64,000 bases of DNA from an uncultured Clostridia bacterium. Lineage in GTDB: Bacteria > Bacillota > Clostridia > Christensenellales > UBA1750. Both the position numbers and the translations under genes were made by a program. The stretch covers positions 62,001 to 126,000 of the forward strand of contig CAJFMX010000006.1 in NCBI GenBank assembly GCA_904393115.1, read 5' to 3'. The notes beneath the pieces are model-generated. The model was given only the letters and a program-made list of their open reading frames with translations, searched no databases and was not told where the DNA came from. This document shows positions 8,395-17,356 of the stretch, one piece after another (position 1 is the first letter of the stretch; each line of letters begins with the position of its first letter).

Positions 8395-9279
8395 ATGCGG
8401 GACGCCGCAGTGATCGACATGGGGAGCAATTCGGTGCGCCTGCTGCTCGTCCAGGCGGGAAGGACGGAGCAGTTCCTGGAGACGACGCGCCTGGGCAAGG
8501 GCGTGGAGGCGCGCCGCCTGCAGAAGGAGCCCATGGAGCGGACCGTGCAGGCGGTGGAGCGCTTCTGCGCCCTGGCGCGGAGCCGGGGAATCGGGCGCGT
8601 CTACGCCTTTGCCACCTCGGCCGTGCGCGACGCGGAGAACCGCGGGGAGCTGCTCGCGCTCCTGCGGGAGCGCTGCGGCCTCTCGGTGGACGTGCTCTCC
8701 GGCGAGGAGGAGGCGGACCTGGCCTACCTGGGCGCCGCGGACGGGGCGCGCGCGCTCGTCCTGGACATCGGCGGCGGGTCGACGGAGCTGGTCTTCGGGG
8801 AGGGGGCCGTGCGGCAGGCTGTGAGCCTGCAGGCCGGCGCCGTGCGCCTGCGGGAGCGCTTTGGCCAGGACCGCGACGGCGCGCAGGCGTTCCTGGACGA
8901 GCGCTTTGCCGCGCAGCGCGCAGCCTTTGCCGGGGCGCAGGGCGCGCCCCTGCTCGGCATCGGCGGCACGATCACGACGCTCGCCGCCATGGAGCAGCGC
9001 CTGGACGTCTACTGCGAGGAGAAGATCGACGGCTTTGTGCTGCGCGCGCAGGACGTCCGCGCCTGGGTCGACCGCCTCTGGGACCTGCCGGCGCCGGCGC
9101 GCGCCTTCCCCGGGCTGGAGCCGAGCCGCGCGGACATCATCGCCCACGGCGCGCTGATCCTGGACCGGGCGCTGGCCGCCTTTGCGCGCGGGCAGGTGCG
9201 CGCCTCCACCGCGGACAACCTGCTGGGCTATCTGCGCCTTGCGCAGCGGCGCGAAACAGAGGAGGGGAACCCCCGATAG
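8395..9279 (+). CDS. Exopolyphosphatase / pppGpp phosphohydrolase (Ppx/GppA)
   Basis: This 294-residue protein has the actin-like ATPase fold of the Ppx/GppA family. It shows the phosphate-1 loop IDMGSNSVRLLL, FATSAVRDAENR, the catalytic-glutamate region LSGEEEADLAYLG, the DIGGGSTELV loop, and GIGGTITTLAAM. The short length without an HD domain fits the clostridial form. Ribosome site gaggaggag precedes the ATG. It hydrolyses polyphosphate or pppGpp; the preferred substrate cannot be told from sequence. Its position after the DivIC-like gene is common in Clostridia. Confidence 0.9.
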   Translation: MRDAAVIDMGSNSVRLLLVQAGRTEQFLETTRLGKGVEARRLQKEPMERTVQAVERFCALARSRGIGRVYAFATSAVRDAENRGELLALLRERCGLSVDVLSGEEEADLAYLGAADGARALVLDIGGGSTELVFGEGAVRQAVSLQAGAVRLRERFGQDRDGAQAFLDERFAAQRAAFAGAQGAPLLGIGGTITTLAAMEQRLDVYCEEKIDGFVLRAQDVRAWVDRLWDLPAPARAFPGLEPSRADIIAHGALILDRALAAFARGQVRASTADNLLGYLRLAQRRETEEGNPR

Positions 9280-9293
9280 GGGTTCCCCTCCTC
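9259..9293. terminator. Bidirectional terminator between ppx and ldh
   Basis: The 15-bp stem gaggaggggaacccc/ggggttcccctcctc overlaps the ppx stop codon and separates convergent genes. Confidence 0.75.
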
Positions 9294-9315
9294 TTCGCAC
9301 AGCGCGCGGAACGCG

Positions 9316-10278
9316 CTACGGCTCCTCGTACAGGATCTGGATGGCGTCGGAGATGGCCTTGGCCGAGGCGCGCAGCTGGATCATCTCCTCCTCGTCCAGG
9401 TGGATGGGCAGCACCTGCTCCAGGCCGTTGACGCCCACGATGCAGGGCAGGCTCAGGCACACGTCGTACAGGCCGTACTGCCCGGTCAGCAGCGAGGAGA
9501 CGGTCAGGATCGACTGCTCGTCGCGCAGGATGGCCTCCACGATGCGGCGCACGGCCAGCGCCACCGCGTAGTAGGTCGCGCCCTTGCCGTCGATGATCTG
9601 GTAGGCGGCGTTGCGGACCTTGTCGTGGAACTCGTCGCGGATCTGCTTGGCCAGGTTCTCCTGGTAGGCGCCGGTGAGCTCGCAGAACTCGTCCATGCTC
9701 ATGCCCGCGATGCTGGTCAGGCTCCAGGCGGGCAGCTCCGTGTCCCCGTGCTCGCCCAGGACGTAGGTGTGCACGTTGCGCGCGTCCACGCCCGTGTGCT
9801 CGGAGAGCAGGTAGCGCAGGCGCGAGGTGTCCAGCACCGTGCCCGAGCCGATGACCTGGCTGGAGGGCAGGCCCGAGATCTTCCAGGTGACGTAGGTGAG
9901 CACGTCGCAGGGGTTGGTTACGACCAGCAGGATCGCGTGGGAGGCGTATTTGACCACCTGCGGCACGATGGAGCGGAAGACCGCGATGTTCTTGCGGGTC
10001 AGGTCCATGCGCGTCTCGCCCGGCTTCTGGTTCGCGCCGGCGGTGAGGATGACGATGTCCGCGTTCTCGCAGTCGGCATAGGTGCCGACCTTGATCTCCG
10101 CCGGCGGGCAGAGCGGGATGCCGTGCGCCAGGTCCAGCACCTCGCCGCGGGCCTTCTTTTCGTTGAGGTCGATGAGCACGAGCTCCGAGGCCAGCCCCGA
10201 GAGCAGAAGCGTATACGCCGTGGTCGCGCCCACCTGGCCCGCGCCGACGACGACGATCTTGGTTCCCTGTTTCTTCAT
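9316..10278 (-). CDS. ldh: L-lactate dehydrogenase
   Basis: This 320-residue NAD-dependent enzyme interconverts pyruvate and L-lactate. It has the Rossmann start KIVVVGAGQVGATTAYTLL, the substrate arginine segment NQKPGETRMDL, TNPCDVLTYV and the catalytic histidine in VLGEHGDTELPAWS. The Gln at the specificity position (AGANQKPGETR) supports lactate rather than malate dehydrogenase. It begins with a good ggagggg site, is monocistronic, and converges on ppx. It implies lactate as a fermentation product. Confidence 0.95.
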   Translation of the reverse strand: MKKQGTKIVVVGAGQVGATTAYTLLLSGLASELVLIDLNEKKARGEVLDLAHGIPLCPPAEIKVGTYADCENADIVILTAGANQKPGETRMDLTRKNIAVFRSIVPQVVKYASHAILLVVTNPCDVLTYVTWKISGLPSSQVIGSGTVLDTSRLRYLLSEHTGVDARNVHTYVLGEHGDTELPAWSLTSIAGMSMDEFCELTGAYQENLAKQIRDEFHDKVRNAAYQIIDGKGATYYAVALAVRRIVEAILRDEQSILTVSSLLTGQYGLYDVCLSLPCIVGVNGLEQVLPIHLDEEEMIQLRASAKAISDAIQILYEEP

Positions 10279-10338
10279 CCGTTCCCCTCCTTAATCTTCC
10301 ATTACCTATAGTATAACCAGGTTTTTCTTTGACAAACG

Positions 10339-11073
10339 TTAAGCTTTCTGGGTCTCGTCCACGACGCGGCGGGCGATGTCCGGGTGGTTGGTGATGATGG
10401 CCTCGCAGGGGATGCCGCAGAGCGCGCGCATGTCCGCTTCGGCGTTCACGGTCCAGGGGTGGATGCGCACGTTGGCGCGCTTGCAGCCCTCCACCGCGCC
10501 GGGCACGGCGAGCGTGCGGTACTCGGGGTGGATGGCGTCCGCGCGCAGGTGCTGGGCGTAGAGCGCTGGGTCGACCATGGCCTCGGAATAGAGCAGGCCG
10601 ATCTTCGCCTGCGGGTCCACCTTGCGCACCAGCACGAGCGAATAGTGGTTGAAGGAGGAGTAGAGCACGCGGTCCGCAAGGCCGAAGCGGTGCACCATCT
10701 CCACGGTCTTTTCCTCCAGGCCAGGGTAGAGGACTTCGCCGGTCTTAAGCTCGATGTTCAGCGTCATGCCGTTGCCCTTGAGGAAGTCCAGCACCTCGCA
10801 GAGCGCGGGCAGGCGCGCGCCGCGGTAGGCCTCCATGCCGTTGCAGGCATCCAGCGCCTGCGCCTGAGCAAGCGTGAGGGAGGAGACCTGCGCGTCCACG
10901 CCGGTCACGCGGCGGACGTTTTCGTCGTGGGTCACGAGGATTTCCCCGTCGCGCGTGAGGTGCACGTCCAGCTCGATGCCGTCGGCGCCCATCTTTTGCG
11001 CCAGGCGGAAGGCCTCCATCGTGTTTTCCGGCGCATAGGCCGAGGCGCCGCGGTGCGCCCAAACTGCGGTCAT
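10339..11073 (-). CDS. Glycerophosphodiester phosphodiesterase
   Basis: This 244-residue cytosolic GDPD-family protein hydrolyses glycerophosphodiesters to glycerol-3-phosphate and an alcohol. Conserved catalytic and metal residues appear in WAHRGASAYAPENTMEAF, DGIELDVHLTRDGEILVTHD and LNIELKT. The start at 11073 places aaaggaggc 7-8 nt upstream and gives the usual family length. A longer frame to 11310 runs through the promoter and is rejected. The C-terminal WTVNAEADMRAL segment is also typical. Confidence 0.92.
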   Translation of the reverse strand: MTAVWAHRGASAYAPENTMEAFRLAQKMGADGIELDVHLTRDGEILVTHDENVRRVTGVDAQVSSLTLAQAQALDACNGMEAYRGARLPALCEVLDFLKGNGMTLNIELKTGEVLYPGLEEKTVEMVHRFGLADRVLYSSFNHYSLVLVRKVDPQAKIGLLYSEAMVDPALYAQHLRADAIHPEYRTLAVPGAVEGCKRANVRIHPWTVNAEADMRALCGIPCEAIITNHPDIARRVVDETQKA

Positions 11074-11121
11074 ATCCATGCCTCCTTTGTCTCCCTTGGA
11101 AAGTTGTGGTTCCTGCTTTTC

Positions 11122-11150
11122 ATTATACATGGGATCTACCCGAATGTACA
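11122..11150 (-). promoter_or_regulatory. Promoter of the glycerophosphodiesterase gene
   Basis: On the minus strand TGTACA, 17 nt and a perfect TATAAT lie about 50 nt before the start codon. Confidence 0.7.
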
Positions 11151-11200
11151 CAGATATGCTAGAATAGGAGAGCGAAAAAACGAGGCGGAGGAGAGCGCAG

Positions 11201-11773
11201 ATGCGAAAGAAGCGGCGGGAGGACCTGCTCCCGGAGACGAGGTTCCACCTGGCGAGGACGCAGATCCTCCTCTTTGCGGCGCTGACGGGGTTCAACCTGC
11301 TCCTGTTCACGCTCTTCCCGGGGATTCGTCGCCTGTTCGCCAGCGAATTGGCCGGCGCCGGGCAGGCGCTGGGGGAGATGGTCTATTGGTCCACGGGCGA
11401 TGCCCGCGCAGCCCTTGGCGGGACGCTCCTTTCGGACGGCGTGGTCGTGCTGCTGCTCCTGCTCTTCTGGGCGTCGGGCTGGCGGCGCGGGTTCCTTCCG
11501 GCGGCGCTGGCGCTGTGCACGGTGGACACGCTGTGCTTCCTGGCCCGCTGCGCGCTGGAGGGGCCCTCGCTGTGGAACCTGGCGGACGCGGCCTACCGCG
11601 CGCTGCTGCTCATCCTGCTCCTGCGCGGGGTCTGCGCCATGCCGGAGCTCGCCGCGCGCGAGCGCGCCGAGCGGGAGGCGGAGCGCGCCCTCGCCCTGGC
11701 CGCGATGGGCGGCGAAAACTTTCCCGGGGCAGGCGTTGACAAAGCGGACAAAGGCGGGTATAATACCCCATAA
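11201..11773 (+). CDS. Small membrane protein of unknown function
   Basis: This 190-residue protein has a basic cytosolic N-terminus (MRKKRREDLL) and about four hydrophobic segments: ILLFAALTGFNLLLFTLF, GVVVLLLLLFWASG, FLPAALALCTVDTLCFLA and AYRALLLILLLRGV. An Arg/Glu-rich amphipathic helix of about 30 residues follows. No family is recognised. A gcggagga site precedes the ATG, and the stop lies inside the T-box leader just past its promoter. It probably uses the extended -10 TGCTAGAAT near 11157. Confidence 0.7.
   Translation: MRKKRREDLLPETRFHLARTQILLFAALTGFNLLLFTLFPGIRRLFASELAGAGQALGEMVYWSTGDARAALGGTLLSDGVVVLLLLLFWASGWRRGFLPAALALCTVDTLCFLARCALEGPSLWNLADAAYRALLLILLLRGVCAMPELAARERAEREAERALALAAMGGENFPGAGVDKADKGGYNTP
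11736..11764 (+). promoter_or_regulatory. Consensus promoter of the T-box operon
   Basis: TTGACA, 17 nt and TATAAT lie within the last codons of the membrane-protein gene. Confidence 0.88.
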
Positions 11774-12045
11774 CCGGCGATGACGGGAACAAGTAGCCGC
11801 GGATCGGCCGCCAAAGAGAGCCCTTGGTTGGTGGAAAAGGGCGCGCGCCGCCGAAGGACGAATACCTCCCCGAGCTTCCCTGCGAAAGGCCCTGCGCCGA
11901 CTAGCAGCGGACGGATGCCCCCGTTATCAGGGCGCGGCAGGATGATGGTTCTGCCGGTGAGGCCGGAAACCTTCCGGCGAAGTGAAGTGGTACCGCGGCA
12001 GACCAGCCGCCTTCTCAAGCGCATTGAGAGGGCGGCTTTTGATTT
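11771..12045 (+). ncRNA. T-box riboswitch (tyrosine-type) upstream of aminotransferase-tyrS
   Basis: The leader contains the T-box sequence aagtggtaccgcgg at 11985-11998. The Stem I distal loop has the conserved agagagc and ggttggtgg elements around 11815-11836. A terminator agccgccttctc...gagagggcggct TTTT sits at 12005-12040. The likely specifier is UAC (Tyr) at 11863-11865 in gacgaatacctcc. Uncharged tRNA-Tyr should stabilise the antiterminator and allow reading into the aminotransferase and tyrS. The specifier is inferred from position and from tyrS downstream; T-box identity is clear. Confidence 0.92.
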
Positions 12046-12082
12046 TCCAAAACGAGCACAAGAGAAAGGTAGTGTGAACGAA

Positions 12083-13273
12083 ATGGGACTTCGGTATGCA
12101 TCGCGCTTTGACGGCGTGACCGGCAGCGCCATCCGCGACATCTTCAAGCTCCTGACCAACCCGGAGATCATCTCCTTTGCGGGCGGCAATCCCGCAAACT
12201 CCGCCCTGCAGAGCGACGTCGTGTCCCGCCTTGCGCAGAAGGTTCTGGCGGAAAACGGCGTGGGCCTTTTGCAGTACGGCCAGACCGAGGGCTACGCCCC
12301 CCTGCGCGAGAGCGCGGCGGAGTTCTTCCGCCACAACGGCGTAGACGTCAAGCCCGAGGAGCTGCTGCCCGTCACCGGCAGCCAGCAGGCCCTGGACCTG
12401 ATCTGCAAGGCCATGCTCGACCCCGGCGACGCCATGCTCGTCGAGAGCCCGACCTTCCTTGGCGCCCTGCAGACCTTCAAGCTCTACCAGGCCAAGCTCG
12501 TGCCCGTGGACACGGACGAGGACGGCGTTGTGCCGGAGCTGCTGGAGGAGAAGATCAAGGCCTGCCGCCCCAAGCTCATCTACCTCATCCCGACCTTCCA
12601 GAACCCGACGGGGCGGACGCTGAGCCTGGAGCGCCGCAAGGCCATCGCCAAGCTCCTGGAGAAGTACGAGGACGTGGTCCTCATCGAGGACGACCCCTAC
12701 CGCGACCTGCGCTACGCCGGCGAGCCCCTGCCCGCCATCAAGGCCTTTGACACGACCGGCCGCGTGCTCTACTGCAACAGCTTCTCCAAGATCATCTCGC
12801 CCGGCCTGCGCGTTGCGGCCATCGCCTGCACCGAGCCGACCCTCATGCGCAAGCTCGTCATCGGCAAGCAGTCCACGGACGTCCACTCCCCCAACCTCAA
12901 CCAGGCCATCGTGGACGCGTACCTGCGCGAGGGCATCCTCATGGACCACATCGCCAAGATCTCCGCAAGCTACGGCCAGCAGATGGCCAAGATGCAGGAG
13001 ATGCTCGCGACCTTCCCGGCCTCTGTGCGCTACACCAAGCCGGACGGCGGCATCTTCCTGTGGGTGGAGCTGCCCGAGGGCATCAACGCCACGGAGCTGC
13101 TGCCCACCGCAACCAAGATGGGCGTCGCCTACATCCCCGGCACGCACTTCTACACCGAGCCGGGCACCCACCACAACACCATGCGCCTGAACTTCTCCAA
13201 CGCCACGCTGGACAAGATCGAAAAGGGCATGAACATCCTCAAGGACCTCTTTATCGCCCAGGGCCTGCGCTGA
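12083..13273 (+). CDS. PLP-dependent class I/II aminotransferase, T-box regulated
   Basis: This 396-residue fold-type I aminotransferase resembles the 2-aminoadipate/LysN-MocR-core group. It starts [19 protein letters not shown] and has [30 protein letters not shown] and the PLP lysine in [16 protein letters not shown]. It lies immediately behind the tyrosine-type T-box and 43 nt before tyrS. Its substrate may therefore be an aromatic amino acid (tyrosine/4-hydroxyphenylpyruvate), inferred from control rather than residues. ATG at 12083 is used; an in-frame GTG at 12074, closer to aaagg, is an alternative. No DNA-binding domain is attached. Confidence 0.88.
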   Translation: MGLRYASRFDGVTGSAIRDIFKLLTNPEIISFAGGNPANSALQSDVVSRLAQKVLAENGVGLLQYGQTEGYAPLRESAAEFFRHNGVDVKPEELLPVTGSQQALDLICKAMLDPGDAMLVESPTFLGALQTFKLYQAKLVPVDTDEDGVVPELLEEKIKACRPKLIYLIPTFQNPTGRTLSLERRKAIAKLLEKYEDVVLIEDDPYRDLRYAGEPLPAIKAFDTTGRVLYCNSFSKIISPGLRVAAIACTEPTLMRKLVIGKQSTDVHSPNLNQAIVDAYLREGILMDHIAKISASYGQQMAKMQEMLATFPASVRYTKPDGGIFLWVELPEGINATELLPTATKMGVAYIPGTHFYTEPGTHHNTMRLNFSNATLDKIEKGMNILKDLFIAQGLR

Positions 13274-13316
13274 GGCGCGGCCCGCGCAAAAAATTTCAAT
13301 CAAAGGAGAGCAATCG

Positions 13317-14537
13317 ATGGGCAATGTCATGGACGTGCTGCGCGAGAGAGGCTTTATCGCGCAGACCGTGTACGAAGACGACCTCTACAAAATGCTGGAC
13401 AACGAAAAGGTGACCTTCTACGTGGGCTTTGACCCCACGGCGGACTCCCTGCACATCGGCCACTACATCCCGATCATGGCCATGGCGCACATGCAGCGCG
13501 CCGGCCACCGCCCCATCGCCCTGATGGGCGGCGGCACGGGCCTGATCGGCGACCCCTCCGGCAAGAGCGACCTTCGCAAGATGCTCACCCCCGAGATCGT
13601 CGACCATAACGTGGACTGCATCAAGCAGCAGATGAGCCGCTTCCTCGACTTTTCGGACGGCAAGGCCCTGATCGTCAACAACGCGGACTGGCTGCGCAGC
13701 CTCAACTACATCGACTTCCTGCGCGAGGTCGGCGTCCACTTCTCCGTCAACCGCATGCTCACCGCCGAGTGCTACAAGCAGCGCATGGAAAAGGGCCTGA
13801 CGTTCCTGGAGTTCAACTACATGCTCATGCAGAGCTACGACTTCCTGGAGCTGTTCCGCCGCTATGGCTGCCGCGTGGAGATGGGCGGCGACGACCAGTG
13901 GAGCAACATCCTCTCCGGCGCGGACCTCATCCGCCGCAAGGAGCACGAGGACGCCTTTGCCATGACCTTTAAGCTCCTGCTCACCCACGACGGCCGCAAG
14001 ATGGGCAAGACCGAGGCCGGCGCCCTCTGGCTCGACCCCAAGAAGACCTCGCCCTACGACTTCTACCAGTACTGGCGCAACGTGGACGACCAGGACGTCG
14101 AAAAGTGCCTGGCCCTGCTCACTTTCCTGCCCATGGACGAGGTACGCCGCCTGGGCGCGCTCCAGGGCGCGGAGATCAACGAGGCCAAGAAGGTCCTCGC
14201 CTTTGAGGTGACAAAGCTCGTCCACGGCGAGGCCGAGGCCGCGGAGGCCGCCAAGGCCGCCGAGGCCCTCTTCGGCGGCTCCGCGCTGGACGGCGCCGTG
14301 CCCACCACCACCATCCCCTCCCTGGAGGGCTGCCGCCGCGTCATCGACCTGATGGTCAAGGCCGGCCTGTGCAAGTCCCTGGGCGAGGGCCGCCGCCTCA
14401 TCGCCGGCGGCGGCGTCACCGTCAACGACGAAAAGGTCACCTCTCCGGACCAGGAGGTCTCCGAGAGCGACTTTGGCAGCGAGGGCCTGATGCTGCGCAA
14501 GGGCAAAAAGTCCTACCACCGCATCCTGCTCGGCTGA
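13317..14537 (+). CDS. tyrS: Tyrosyl-tRNA synthetase
   Basis: This 406-residue class Ic synthetase charges tRNA-Tyr. It has the HIGH motif in LHIGHYIP, the tyrosine-binding region [12 protein letters not shown] and [10 protein letters not shown], and a KMSKS variant [10 protein letters not shown]-terminal S4 RNA-binding domain carries [21 protein letters not shown]. An aaaggaga site precedes the ATG. Control by the tyrosine-type T-box upstream is consistent with its identity. The next gene follows after 9 nt without a terminator. Confidence 0.97.
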   Translation: MGNVMDVLRERGFIAQTVYEDDLYKMLDNEKVTFYVGFDPTADSLHIGHYIPIMAMAHMQRAGHRPIALMGGGTGLIGDPSGKSDLRKMLTPEIVDHNVDCIKQQMSRFLDFSDGKALIVNNADWLRSLNYIDFLREVGVHFSVNRMLTAECYKQRMEKGLTFLEFNYMLMQSYDFLELFRRYGCRVEMGGDDQWSNILSGADLIRRKEHEDAFAMTFKLLLTHDGRKMGKTEAGALWLDPKKTSPYDFYQYWRNVDDQDVEKCLALLTFLPMDEVRRLGALQGAEINEAKKVLAFEVTKLVHGEAEAAEAAKAAEALFGGSALDGAVPTTTIPSLEGCRRVIDLMVKAGLCKSLGEGRRLIAGGGVTVNDEKVTSPDQEVSESDFGSEGLMLRKGKKSYHRILLG

Positions 14538-14546
14538 GGAACGAAC

Positions 14547-15287
14547 ATGAAAACGCGTTGGATTGTTTTGCTCTGCGCGGCGCTGCTGGCGCTGACCGCC
14601 TGCGCCGCGCCGGAAATGGCCGCGTCCCCTGCGCCCACGGCGAGCCCTGCCGCGACTACCGCCGCCGCCGCAGACCCGACCGCGGCCGCAGACCCGACCG
14701 CCGCGCCCGCTTCGGCGGAGCCGGCGCAGACGCCCGCCCCCACGCCTACGGAACAGCCCGAGGCGCCGTATGCGGACCTGCTCGCGCTCTACGGGCAGGC
14801 CGCGCAGGAGGGCTGGGACATGGAGGCCTGCGACGCGGCGGGCCTGAGCCTGATGTGCGGCCGGCCGGAGCAGGCGTGGGGCTACGCCCTGCAGGACCTG
14901 GACGGGGACGGCGCGCCGGAGCTGCTCATCGGCAACGGGCGCGAGATCTTCGACCTCTACGCGCTGCAGGACGGCGCGCCCAAGAAGCTGCTGACCGGCT
15001 GGGAGCGCAACGCCTACGTGCTCTGCGAGGACGGGACGATCTACAACACGGCCTCGGGCGGCGCGGCGTACACGGTCTTTGCGGACTATGCGGTCCGCGA
15101 GGGCGCGCTCGTGCCGGTGAAGACCGTGGTCTTTGACACGGACGCCTGGACCGCCTACGACGGCGCGGAGGGGGAGGGCGAGGGCGTCCCCCTCACCGAG
15201 GAGGAGGCCCAGGCCTGGATGGACGGCCACGCGGTGCAGACCGTGGAGATCACCCTGCTGCACGAGGCGCAGCCGCTCGGCGAATAA
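14547..15287 (+). CDS. Lipoprotein of unknown function
   Basis: This 246-residue protein has a lipoprotein signal MKTRWIVLLCAALLALTAC with the lipobox cysteine at 19. An Ala/Pro/Thr-rich spacer (about 20-70) follows, then a globular domain. The segment ALQDLDGDGAPELLIGNG resembles a VCBS/FG-GAP-type calcium-binding beta-propeller blade. Anchored outside the membrane, it could bind calcium or carbohydrate. No specific family is recognised. It is 9 nt behind tyrS and probably reads through from it. Confidence 0.75.
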   Translation: MKTRWIVLLCAALLALTACAAPEMAASPAPTASPAATTAAAADPTAAADPTAAPASAEPAQTPAPTPTEQPEAPYADLLALYGQAAQEGWDMEACDAAGLSLMCGRPEQAWGYALQDLDGDGAPELLIGNGREIFDLYALQDGAPKKLLTGWERNAYVLCEDGTIYNTASGGAAYTVFADYAVREGALVPVKTVVFDTDAWTAYDGAEGEGEGVPLTEEEAQAWMDGHAVQTVEITLLHEAQPLGE

Positions 15288-15322
15288 AGGCCCTTTCCAC
15301 GGCGGAAAAAACCTGCTACAAT

Positions 15323-15363
15323 AGCAGTCGGCAAGGCAAAACAACTGCCTGCCGGCTGCTTTT
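15323..15363 (+). terminator. Stem-loop before the MFS gene
   Basis: An imperfect stem agcag-cggca-aggca / tgcct-gccgg-ctgct is followed by TTTT. It ends the tyrS/lipoprotein transcript or acts as a leader of the next operon, because a possible TTTCCA-17-TACAAT promoter overlaps its left side. Confidence 0.6.
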
Positions 15364-15384
15364 GTAATAAGGAGGCGCGGCGTC

Positions 15385-16686
15385 ATGAGCCAGACCAATG
15401 TGGAAGAAGCGCTGCAAAGACAAGTGGAGCCCTATGCGCGCCGGAACATGACCATCTCCATCGTGGAGGGCCTGTTCGACGCCGTGGCCATGGGCATGAT
15501 CCCCCTGACCACGGTTGTGACGTACTTCATTTCCGACTATGTGAACAATTCCTTCCTGCTGGGGCTGCTGCCGACGCTGCAATCCGTGTGCAATGCGCTG
15601 GTGCAGATCCTCCTGCGCAGCCGGCTGAACGGAATCGCCCGCTTTAAGCGCCTGTGCAACCTGGGCACGGCGCTCTCGCGCGTCTCGTGGCTCATCCTCT
15701 CGATCCTGATCCTGTTCTTCAGCCGGATGGAGCCGCTGGGCTTTGTCTGCGTGTTCTACGGCATCTACTGCTTCAACGGGCTCTGCCAGGGCATCACGTC
15801 CTCGACCTATACGCAGATGATGAACAAGGTCATCCCCAACCGGGTCAAGGGCCGCTTCTTCGGCGTGCGCGGGGCATTTACCTCGGCGGCGGGCATCGTG
15901 GGCGCGCAGATCGGCGGCGCGATCATCGCCGCAAACGGGGACGTGCGGCGCTTTGGCGTGCTGTTCGGGATCGCCTTTGTGCTGGACATGATCTCCGTGG
16001 CCCTGCAGGGCGCGATGGTGGAGCCCGCGCTGCGCGTGCGCACGGCGCAGGACGAGGGCGGCCGGGAGGCGCGGCCCAGCTTCTTCTCCGACGCAAAGCG
16101 CCTGATCCGGGCGGACAAGAACCTCGCCCGCTACGTCGCGGCCATGTTCCTCATCACCATCGGCATGTCGTTCTTCAACTTCCAGACCGCGCAGTCCAAG
16201 GACGCGCTGGGGCTGACGGGCGGGCAGCTCGGCATCGTGACGACGATCCTCTACGTCTCCCAGACCGCGGGAAACCTGCTCTGGGGATGGTTTGCGGACC
16301 GGCAGGGCTACCGGCCGAGCCTGCTCATCGGCCAGGCGGGGTTCGTGCTCTACCTGGTGCTGGCCTTCCTGGCGCGGGACGCCTGGCTGACCTACATCAT
16401 GACGGCCATCTACGGCCTGGCCAACGCGGCCAACGCCCTGGGATCGCGCAACATGGTCTTCCACCTCTGCCCTTATGAGGAGCGGGTGGGGTATTATAGT
16501 CTCATCAACATGGCGCTGACCATCTCGGCGGCCGTGGCCTCGATGATCACGGGCGCGCTGATCGACTGGATCGGCTATGAGTTTTCGGCCCTGGCCTGCC
16601 TGGGGCTGACGGTGCCGGGCCTTGCGCTCCTCCTGCAGGTGCGCGAAAGACCGCCGGAGGCGGCGAAAGGAGAGGGAGAAGCTTGA
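15385..16686 (+). CDS. MFS transporter
   Basis: This 433-residue integral membrane protein has about twelve hydrophobic segments and major-facilitator features, such as GRFFGVRGAFTSAAGIVGAQIGG after segment 4 and GWFADRQGYRPSLL between segments 8 and 9. Both sit at the usual positions of MFS loop motifs. The substrate is unknown. A taaggaggcg site lies upstream of the ATG. The stop overlaps the TTG start of yigZ (TTGA), so the pair is translationally coupled. Confidence 0.85.
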   Translation: MSQTNVEEALQRQVEPYARRNMTISIVEGLFDAVAMGMIPLTTVVTYFISDYVNNSFLLGLLPTLQSVCNALVQILLRSRLNGIARFKRLCNLGTALSRVSWLILSILILFFSRMEPLGFVCVFYGIYCFNGLCQGITSSTYTQMMNKVIPNRVKGRFFGVRGAFTSAAGIVGAQIGGAIIAANGDVRRFGVLFGIAFVLDMISVALQGAMVEPALRVRTAQDEGGREARPSFFSDAKRLIRADKNLARYVAAMFLITIGMSFFNFQTAQSKDALGLTGGQLGIVTTILYVSQTAGNLLWGWFADRQGYRPSLLIGQAGFVLYLVLAFLARDAWLTYIMTAIYGLANAANALGSRNMVFHLCPYEERVGYYSLINMALTISAAVASMITGALIDWIGYEFSALACLGLTVPGLALLLQVRERPPEAAKGEGEA

Positions 16687-17354
16687 GCGGACAGGACGCC
16701 TATCGCACGGTGCTCGCCCGGGGCAGCGAGCAGTTCATCATCAACAAGAGCCGCTTCATCGGCCACGGGGCGCCCTGCAGGACCGAAGAGGAGGCGCTGG
16801 ACTTCCTGGCCGACATCCGCCGCGAGCACAAGGACGCCTCCCACAACTGCTACGCCTACGTCATCGGCCGCAACGCCGGCATCGCGCGGTATTCGGACGA
16901 CGGCGAGCCCTCGGGCACGGCCGGCGCGCCGATCATCGAGGTGATCAAGGCCCGCGGCGTCGTGGACGTGTGCGTGGTGGTGACGCGGTACTTCGGCGGG
17001 ATTCTGCTGGGGGCGGGCGGGCTGATCCGCGCCTATGCGCAGGGGAGCAAGGCCGCGCTGGACGCCGCGCGCGTGGTCGTGATGCACAAGACGCACCGCT
17101 ATCTCTTCGACGCGGACTACGCCATGGTGGGCAAGCTCGACTACTTTTTGAAGTTTCAGCCCGTGCGCGTGAACGCGCGCGACTTTGCCGCCTCCGTCAC
17201 CTACGACGTGTCCGTCAAGCAGGAGGACGCGCCGGCCTTTCTGGCCGGGCTTGTGGAGGCGAGCCTCGGCCGCGTGGAGCCGCTGCTCCTGGAGGAGGAC
17301 TACGGCCCCTGGGACGAGGCGGACGCCTCCGCAACGGGGGCAGAGAAGGAGTGA
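16683..17354 (+). CDS. yigZ: YigZ/IMPACT-family protein
   Basis: This 223-residue protein belongs to the UPF0029/IMPACT family. The hallmark is present: SRFIGHGAPCRTEEEALDFL, HNCYAYVIG, SDDGEPSGTAGAPIIEVI and VVVTRYFGGILLGAGGLIRAY, with a C-terminal ferredoxin-like domain. Bacterial YigZ has no settled role; yeast and mammalian relatives regulate Gcn2. The TTG start is supported by aaaggag 10 nt upstream and the 4-nt overlap with the transporter gene. Confidence 0.92.
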   Translation: MSGQDAYRTVLARGSEQFIINKSRFIGHGAPCRTEEEALDFLADIRREHKDASHNCYAYVIGRNAGIARYSDDGEPSGTAGAPIIEVIKARGVVDVCVVVTRYFGGILLGAGGLIRAYAQGSKAALDAARVVVMHKTHRYLFDADYAMVGKLDYFLKFQPVRVNARDFAASVTYDVSVKQEDAPAFLAGLVEASLGRVEPLLLEEDYGPWDEADASATGAEKE

Positions 17355-17356
17355 CA

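Noticed and set aside
11074..11310. N-terminal extension of the glycerophosphodiesterase
   Set aside because: It runs across the promoter at 11122-11150 and into the divergent gene; a strong ribosome site supports 11073.
11780..12082. N-terminal extension of the aminotransferase through the leader
   Set aside because: It would translate the T-box and its terminator; the family start is at 12083.
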